This document shows positions 57,677 to 64,000 of a DNA stretch of 64,000 nucleotides, in pieces (positions within the stretch are counted from its first letter, which is position 1; every line of letters starts with the position of its first letter). The DNA is taken from positions 1,302,001 through 1,366,000 of the forward strand of contig JAQQWL010000004.1 of NCBI GenBank assembly GCA_038363925.1, written 5' to 3'. Origin of the DNA: Apiospora phragmitis (Eukaryota; Ascomycota; Sordariomycetes; Amphisphaeriales; Apiosporaceae). The translations under genes and the position numbers were made by a program. Under the pieces are notes generated by a model, which did not search any database, was not told the origin of the DNA, and worked only from the letters and a program-made list of their open reading frames with translations.

Positions 57677-59213
57677 ATGGATCCCGCGTCCCTGCCTCCT
57701 CCTCCTCCCCCTCCCGACGTCAACCGGGGCCCCGAGATCCTGGCCGTGACCGGCACCCTCGTGGCCGCGACCCTCTGCGTCGTCCTGCTCCGGCTCTGGG
57801 TGCGGCTGCGCCTGGTGCGCCAGCTGGGCTGGGACGACTTCTTCGTCGCCGCGGCCATGGCCCTGCTCCTGGCCGAGATGATGGTAATCGTGCCCGAGGT
57901 GCGCTACGGCGCGGGCCGGCACCGGCAGTACATCCAGCCGCCGGAACACATACCCATCGGCCTGCACCTCAACTTCGCCACGCAGCCCATGTGCCTGGTC
58001 GCACTCACGCTGACCAAGGTCAGCGTCGGCGTGTTCTTGGTCCGGTTGGCCCCGACCAGGAACTACCGGGTCTTCATCCATGCCATCATCGCCTTCACGG
58101 TGCTTTCGTCGACGGCGGGTTTCTGTAAATTGCTTGAGATATCTGGCTGGCTTTAGGGTCAATAGTACGCAAATTTACTTACAAAGACGGGATACAAGTG
58201 ACGGTCTTCTTCCAATGTCGACCGCTTAGCTTCAACTGGGACAACACGACGCCGGGCGGTAGATGTATCCCGGCTCAAGATCTCAAGATCGCAACGTGTA
58301 AGTTTGGCTGCATCTGTAATTGTGATAACAGGGCCACTTCCACTTCCCTTCTTTGTATAACACAGGCTTATGAATAAATTATAATTATCTAGACTTCAAC
58401 TCGATCGTCTCCGCCGCGACGGACTTAATATTCGCTTTACTTCCCGTTCCGATGTTAATCAATGTCCAGCTGAACTGGAAAGCTAAGTCCGCTATTATCG
58501 GTATCCTATCTCTGGGTGTTTTGTACTTATCCCGCTCTCTTATTCCCCCTACTATCTCATTATTAGAAAGTCGGGCCTGGGTTGCAAAACATTCCGCTGA
58601 TACAATGTCGCTGTTATTATTTACTGCCACCGCTGCCGCCATCGCCAAGATGACGTATCTTTCCAACTACGGAAAATACGGCGACCTGCTCTTCGACAGC
58701 GCCGACATCACGATCTGGACGACCATCGAGATCACCGTCGCCATGATCGCCGGCTCGATCCCCTGCCTCAAGCCGCTGTTCAAGAAGATCCTCGACCTGT
58801 CGTCGGTGTACCGGGGCGGCGGTGGTGGCAAGTCGAGCCACCAGCGCTACTACTACGGCCAGAACTCCGGGCATCACTTCGGCAACAACGGACGGTCCCG
58901 GTCCTCGACGTTCGGCGCACACCGGCGGCGGACCTTGAAGGCGGAAGAAAGTGGCAAGTTCGAGATGTTCGGCAGCGTTGTAGACGGCAGTTGCCGAGCG
59001 GGCGGCTTCGCCCATGACAACAATACGTCATCGTCGTGCACCTGCAAGGGAGGCAAGTCGAATCACGATGCCTCCACTGTCGCGCTGGACAATAACTCGG
59101 AGGAATTTATTTTGCAGGGGCTCGTGCCCGAAGCGCCGGTGGGCATCACCAAGACAGTGCAGGTCACGGTGGAGAACCGGTCCAACTACGGGAAGGGCAA
59201 CGATATGGCTTGA
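57677..59213 (+). CDS. Fungal rhodopsin-fold (SAT4-type, PTH11-like) seven-helix membrane protein
   Basis: Exons 57677-58124, 58187-58297 and 58393-59213 join in frame to 459 residues; introns of 62 and 95 nt have GTAAAT and GTAAGT donors. The ATG at 57677 precedes MDPASLPPPPPPPDVNRG; an upstream in-frame ATG gives only Pro-rich sequence. Seven hydrophobic segments are visible, among them ILAVTGTLVAATLCVVLLRL, DDFFVAAAMALLLAEMMVIV and IEITVAMIAGSIPCLKPLF. Family hallmarks are GWDDFF, FFQCRPLSFNWD, LPVPMLINVQLNWKAKSAI and YLSNYGKYGDLLFDSADITI. Relatives are plasma-membrane proteins, some GPCR-like; a role cannot be told. The tail is Gly/Ser/His-rich. Between SLGVL and AAAIAKM there are about 35 extra residues encoded by AT-rich DNA (about 58521-58628), discussed in the findings. 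Confidence 0.88.
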
Positions 59214-59871
59214 GGGGGGTGCGTGAAATACAAAAGAGGATGGGAATACACACGAAGTCACGGCCTTGTTTTAACTGATCCTGTAGATTAGGGAAAACTA
59301 TATAATAATATCATATGCCTCAGTTCCTTCAAAACCACAGTTTCAAATCAGCCCGCCCAGAGCTTTCATCGAGTAGAAGAGCAACGGACACTCAAAGCCC
59401 TGCAGTTAATCGGCAGGCCAATGCGACAACACACCTCCTACGATATTTGAATCTTTTCATGCTGCGAATATGATTGAGAGCTATAGCAACACATTTTCAA
59501 TCGCACGAGAAGCTGGAAGCGTCTCAAGGTAGATGCATTATCACAAAAGGGGCGGAGAGTGACATGGCAAACCTCCTCTCTTGTCCGACGGTCGTTCTCC
59601 AAAGTGCGACCATTTGATAGCCTCCCAAATTGATGCACCGGAAGATGTATGCGATAAGATGTGATCTGACGAGTATCATCCGATCGAAGTGATCGTCCTA
59701 TCAATGGTTTGTCCACCAGTTCGGTCAGGAACTGCAGTGGGAATGTGACCAGCAGTCACAATGATACCCTAGGTTAATAAGTACAGGGCCAACAGCGCTA
59801 ATATGGAACAGATGGGTGCGACCCACTGAACCCACTCCTAATTCCACCTCTATCTCACCAACTACATAGTA
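59214..59871. other. Intergenic, no gene recognised
   Basis: 3' flank of the SAT4-type gene. No open frame of interest and no repeat until the MITE border. Confidence 0.5.
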
Positions 59872-60150
59872 CGGAGATCCCCTTCAAAAGAATCGAACCC
59901 CCCCCCCTTGTCACAAAGTCCCTTGGCACAGCTGCGCACCAGCTGCCTTTATACCATAAAAGACTAACCAGCTCGTACGGAATGGGACAAGGATTATTTA
60001 ACCAATTAAAATCTACCCTTAAGGTAAAAACGGTGCTCTAGTACGGTATTAATTACACAGCGTAACTCCAGCTGACAGGACGGCCTCCAAGGTCGTCTTG
60101 GCGACAGAGGGGGGGGAGGAGGGGTTCAGTTCTTTTGAAGGGGACCTCCG
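59872..60150. mobile_element. 279-bp MITE with TA target duplication
   Basis: Inverted ends CGGAGATCCCCTTCAAAAGA and TCTTTTGAAGGGGACCTCCG face each other. They continue inward with GAACCCCCCC / GGGGGGGAGGAGGGGTTC, and imperfectly to GTCAC / CGACAG. TA lies on both sides. There is no coding capacity. In contrast to block elements it shows no RIP-like change, so it is recent or too short to be mutated. The TA target fits a Tc1/mariner-type helper; it shares no ends with the Fot1-like or other families in this window. Confidence 0.88.
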
Positions 60151-60780
60151 TATGCATGTGCTAATTGCCATGGTCTTCAATGTCATTGTTTAATTTGAGT
60201 ATATAGTTGAGTAGTCTTAAATTCAGGTATTATTGTAGTAATAGCCAAACGAATATTGGCCTCCTCGTGGTATTGATTCGTGCGCTGGGTGAAACCCATT
60301 TACAGTAGCACCAACACCGCCCCCAGATCAGGGCAGCAGGCCAGACCCGACAGTCTGTATCGCATCCACTGTCCACCTAGGGCCCTCGCTTTTGAACCAA
60401 ACTCCGCCGCTTCTGCAGCATTCCATTTTCCCAGCCTCGAGGTTCTGACAGGCTGCCATAGAATCAGGAAGTTAATTTCCTCATCACATGAATGTACCAA
60501 GATCGGCGGACCATTGTCGCTCGGGTGCGGTGTAATGTGTGTCGAGCCGATACGAGTCAGATTGCGAAAAGATCGGTGAAAGATCCGAGATCGGACTCGA
60601 ACCTGATGTGATTGAACTGTCCGCATGGGGAAAGAGCGTTGGGGTTAGGGTGTTCCAATTGGCCGGCCAAAAGTTGTGTGCCGCACTTGATCTTCCGTGC
60701 ACCGTTCATTTCCCTTTGTTGTCGACCAGTGCTGATTTTCTCATCATGTTCTCCGTGAAGTCAACTTGTATGGTGCCTCT
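60151..60780. other. Intergenic, no gene recognised
   Basis: No convincing open frame. It includes the 3' flank of the minus-strand Ser/Thr-rich frame. Confidence 0.45.
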
Positions 60781-61404
60781 TCAATCATCCCCTCCTCGCA
60801 CCCCCATGCGGTTCTCCTCTCTGAGGTAGATCATATCGACGTTGCCGCGGACGTGCAGGTTTAGTTCGGACCCCTTGCTGACCTGCGCGTTCACATGCAA
60901 CCGTGCTACGCCGACTGTTACCGGAGCTCTAGGGTCGAGGAACCCCTCACCGACGGGGGTGGCGGGGCTCATGTAACTGCTGTTCATCAGGAGGCTGCCG
61001 TCAAGCGATTTGTGGATGTGCGTGGTGGTGTTGGTCCTGGCGCTGGTGATGCTGGTGCTTCTGATGCTGCTGGTGGAATCTATGGACGATGTGGGTGACA
61101 ATAACGACGTAGGCGACGTGAGTGAAGACGAGAACGTCGACGCTGTTGGTGAAGAAGATGATATCGAGGACGATACGGAGTGCATCGACGACGGCCTGGG
61201 CTCGGCGTCCGTGTTGATGCTCAACGGTTGAGGTTGGAATGGCCTGGAGCTTTGGAAGCCGCGGGTCGCCATGCCGGCCGTCCTCTGTGGAGGCTGCTGT
61301 CGAGATCCGGGGCTTTGGTTCGTAGAGGCTTCCATGGCTGCTGCTCTTCTCATCCTTCTAGTCTCCCAGATACAGGGTTTGGAGGGCGATGGATTTGGTG
61401 ACAC
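60781..61404 (-). CDS. Hypothetical Ser/Thr-rich protein (weakly supported)
   Basis: A 207-codon open frame. The middle is dominated by Ser and Thr (STSSIRSTSITSARTNTTT and similar), and the end is a more ordinary sequence, PVTVGVARLHVNAQVSKG then LNLHVRGNVDMIYLREE. The more likely start is one of the Met codons at MRRAAAMEAS. Triplet-repeat-like composition keeps the opposite strand open too, so coding is uncertain. It overlaps the next frame by 47 bases in a different reading frame; a frameshift between the two, making one membrane-anchored Ser/Thr-rich protein, is possible. Confidence 0.4.
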   Translation of the reverse strand: MSPNPSPSKPCIWETRRMRRAAAMEASTNQSPGSRQQPPQRTAGMATRGFQSSRPFQPQPLSINTDAEPRPSSMHSVSSSISSSSPTASTFSSSLTSPTSLLSPTSSIDSTSSIRSTSITSARTNTTTHIHKSLDGSLLMNSSYMSPATPVGEGFLDPRAPVTVGVARLHVNAQVSKGSELNLHVRGNVDMIYLREENRMGVRGGDD

Positions 61405-61708
61405 GGGTTATGAAGAGCTGGATGGCTTTCTTTCCGGCTTCGCTGAAGACTGACGAGTACGTCACCGATCCTACTGCCACGAGCAACAGGACAACCAGAT
61501 CCCAGCATATACACGTCCAGATGACAAGACAGGCCAGGGAATCAGCGGTATGTTTTCCAACAGAGTTGAGGTTGCCGCTCTTTTGAGTTTGGGTTTCCGT
61601 TTGGGTTGGCGATCGACTCGGTTCCTGCAGCGATGATAAAAGGATGCGTAGCTGGCTTTCGGGTGATGAGTCTATAGTGAGTTGGGTTGGCTCTGTGAGG
61701 CGTGTCAT
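61358..61708 (-). CDS. Hypothetical small membrane protein (weakly supported)
   Basis: From the ATG at 61708 the frame encodes about 116 residues: MTRLTEPTQLTIDSSPESQL, a polar Thr/Gln-rich stretch, one strong transmembrane segment (CICWDLVVLLLVAVGSVTY), then a short basic tail. An earlier in-frame ATG at 61882 adds 58 residues of low plausibility. No family is recognised. It may be the 5' part of the frame at 60781-61404 separated by a frameshift or intron. Confidence 0.35.
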   Translation of the reverse strand: MTRLTEPTQLTIDSSPESQLRILLSSLQEPSRSPTQTETQTQKSGNLNSVGKHTADSLACLVIWTCICWDLVVLLLVAVGSVTYSSVFSEAGKKAIQLFITRVTKSIALQTLYLGD

Positions 61709-63863
61709 CCTTATGTAGAACATGAGCTGTCTCTCCCTCCCTCTTTCTTGGCATCCACGTCGATGGGGTGTAATAAATGTGATGCTATACCTACTAGTGT
61801 AGGGCGGGAAACTGGGCACGACTTGGTGATTAAACTTTGAGGGGGTGGATTCGGTGGTTGTGTGCCTGGTTTTTTTTGGCACGCGATGTAACTTCAGCGG
61901 TCGGTTTCGGGTTATTTATCGAGAGGCTCGGCTGCTCAGCCAGGAATTCTAGAAATGCGGCGAGTGGCGACTGCGACCTCCGCAAGAAAGATCTTGGTCA
62001 ATTCTCCCTTTGCCGAATACCGAGGATCCAGTCTACTGGCGCCGCTATGGGTTCATTCGCAGCCCATTGGTTGTTCTATTCATGTCCTCGACGGCGGTCC
62101 ATGGCGAATGCCACGGTTAGTGTTTGGACAGGGTAAGGTTAGCCGGCTTTTACAGTCGGGAGGATCCCTGTTCTGCAACGCAATCTGGGGTGGATAACCT
62201 GGCACATGCATTGATCAACGTCGACTGCCGACGACGAACTCGTCGGCGGCAGCATGCGGCCGTGAGGGGGTAGGGCGCCCGCTAGTGACCAACGCATCGT
62301 GGGGGCTCGCTGCCTTTGCAGATGACAGATCGCGTCAGGACCACGTCAAGACTAAGCCGGATCGACTCTGTATGTGTGTGTGTGAGAGTGTGGCCGCTGG
62401 ATAGAATTTGAGATGAACGCTTCGCCGTTGTGATTGACGGGTAATATGAGAGGTATATGACATGGACATGCAAGTAATTCGTGGTAGAGTGGGCCTCGCG
62501 ATGTATCTTCATGCATCGCCTTCACATGATAGTTTTCAAAGTACATGGACTAAATCACCTGACATAGTATTCAAGATTACCTGGCTTCTTCTTGCCGCCT
62601 GCCTTGATATACCATGTTCACAAGCCTCCACTCCATATACTACTCGCTGCCACTGAGAAAAGGGGCTATCCGGATCCGAGTTTCAGCCGAGTCGGAAAAA
62701 ACAGGCTCTTTAGTGGTAAACTTGGCACGACGTTCTTGCTTCTACTCGTTGATACAGGCCACGGCTTCCTGATTGGGGCTGTGTAGTCGAGAAATCCTGT
62801 TGGTGTTTTTCACACACCAGAGGCTCTCGAAGACATGGCCCAACTCTGGATTCCATGCTATCTCTCTTTTGTTATTCATGAGTTCATAGTCTACCTCCTT
62901 GAGCAGTTACATCTTTTCTTCTGACCTTCGTTTCTATGAAGCCGGAACCGAGTTGCCGATCTTCAGAAGACTCCAATGCCTACTAAGATCCCATAACGCA
63001 AACGTGCTCGCGAGAGCGAATCTTCGAATTACTAGTATGCAATATAAGCTTTCAGATTACTACTGTTATATTCAGGAACCATGTCCCGGAGAGGGAGCCC
63101 CCGTCAAGCTTATGGTGAGTTCGGGCCACATGGTTAGTCTTAACTATTCATAGAGTGGTCTAGGCATCTACATATGTACCGTGGTAATAACGTGCGTGGC
63201 TAGACTCTGCACACGCGGCCAACATGGATAGCGAGTACCCTCCCGTCAAGCCACGACGCCTTTTATCCCACCCGGAGCTTCTTCCACATGGTGTGGTTTT
63301 CAGGGCCAGACCGACATACCGTTTCCCACCGAGTTCGCAAGCGTGGTTCCCATCGATTACAACTTACCTACGATATGAAAACGTCACGACTAAGCTTCGA
63401 CAACCCACTAAATCCAACCGAAGAAGCACCTTTTCCCAAGGGAGGCAGGAGGGGAATGAAGCACGACTCGGGTTGGGCTATTAGAATTTACAGTGGTGAC
63501 TCGTTCATTGATATGCCTAGCAGATGTGTGGCAATGATATCCATCAACGGTCTATGTTACAGAAATCGAGCCTCTCAGGTCACAGCAGCCAAGCAACTAG
63601 GTCAGCTAAACACCCAATCGTTGCTTGTTGCGGATCTCCCTCTCCTTATCCTCCTGCTCTCATGATAACTGGGGCGGGGGACGGCCAGATGCACACCCCA
63701 TGATGGGATTGACCCATTGGAACAGAACTGGGTCACACTGGCCACTATCTGCTATGTACATATGAACTCGACTGTCGATCTGAGTGGGACTGCGCGGGGG
63801 GTATGGAGAAAAGAAAGGCGATCACTCCCCCCCCGCTCCCCCTTCTTTTTTTATTATTTCTCC
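61709..63863. other. Long intergenic stretch, no gene recognised
   Basis: About 2.1 kb without a convincing gene. A short TG repeat lies near 62370-62385 (microsatellite). The 125-codon frame at 63288-63665 has no domain or supporting context. Confidence 0.5.
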
Positions 63864-64000
63864 TCACTCATGCTTGGCCTTGGGCACGATCAGATCCCTG
63901 GCCTGGAACCCACGTTCCAGGTCCGCAGGCTCGGGATGCCTCGCCGCCATGTGAATAGCATCGGGTATTGCCTGGGAGTCTACGTCAACGACCGCAGCCG
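63864..64000 (-). CDS. 3' end of a gene continuing past the window edge
   Basis: The last 44 codons of a minus-strand gene: AAVVDVDSQAIPDAIHMAAR, then HPEPADLERGFQARDLIVPK and AKHE, ending in TGA at 63866-63864. Codon use is GC-rich and the sequence is protein-like, with charged and hydrophobic residues alternating. AATAATAAAAAAAG follows the stop on the minus strand and could serve as a polyadenylation region. I do not recognise the family from this fragment. Confidence 0.65.
   Translation of the reverse strand, partial: AAVVDVDSQAIPDAIHMAARHPEPADLERGFQARDLIVPKAKHE

Noticed and set aside
57611..58162. 183-codon minus-strand frame with His/Glu/Gly-rich sequence
   Set aside because: Antisense shadow of exon 1 of the SAT4-type gene, whose splicing and family motifs are clear.
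61010..61231. Plus-strand frame with a hydrophobic start and acidic tail
   Set aside because: It is the antisense reading of the Ser/Thr-rich minus-strand frame, and repeat-like triplets keep both strands open.
1..64000. CRISPR array, bacterial operons or prophage
   Set aside because: Gene structure, introns and the tRNA intron are eukaryotic; no array of regularly spaced direct repeats is present.

Overview
The window looks like filamentous ascomycete (Pezizomycotina) nuclear DNA. The signs are short GT-AG introns, a HET-domain gene, a fungal rhodopsin-fold (SAT4-type) membrane protein, a fungal tyrosinase relative, a 2EXR gene, and two very AT-rich blocks whose transposon remnants carry the marks of repeat-induced point mutation (RIP). 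In those blocks Cys/His/Asp/Gln codons of transposon proteins read as Tyr/Tyr/Asn/stop, TpA is abundant, and CpA/TpG are scarce to the eye. The species cannot be named from the sequence alone.

Layout. 1-2.9 kb: GC-rich edge with the end of an ankyrin-repeat gene and a frameshifted 2EXR gene cut off just upstream of its start. 2.9-24.5 kb: AT-rich block 1, a nest of Ty3/gypsy retrotransposons and Fot1/pogo-type DNA transposons. 24.5-37.4 kb: gene island with a HET gene, a divergent GST-like gene, a divergent pair of paralogous secreted proteins (one frameshifted), long stretches without genes, and an intron-containing tRNA-Thr(AGT). 37.4-53.5 kb: AT-rich block 2. It is two opposite-facing copies of one TA-flanked TIR element, each split by a different later transposon, around a minus-strand LTR retrotransposon that itself holds three insertions. 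53.5-64 kb: GC-rich flank with a decayed tyrosinase gene, the SAT4-type gene, a 279-bp MITE, one or two weak Ser/Thr-rich genes and the 3' end of another gene.

The two AT blocks are readable as insertion stratigraphy because many insertions keep target-site duplications: a retrotransposon with TCGAA on both sides, another with GGTCG/AGTCG, a solo LTR with exact TAGCG, and many TA-flanked TIR elements. The most unusual contents are two TIR families of about 1.9 kb that I cannot assign to a transposase family, a chimeric Fot1-like copy, and a less mutated solo LTR that seems younger than its host.

The island genes do not form an obvious pathway or gene cluster. Several of them (ankyrin, 2EXR, HET, one secreted paralogue, tyrosinase) carry apparent single-base frameshifts. 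This means either real decay near RIP-affected repeats or systematic indel errors in the assembly; the sequence alone cannot separate these.
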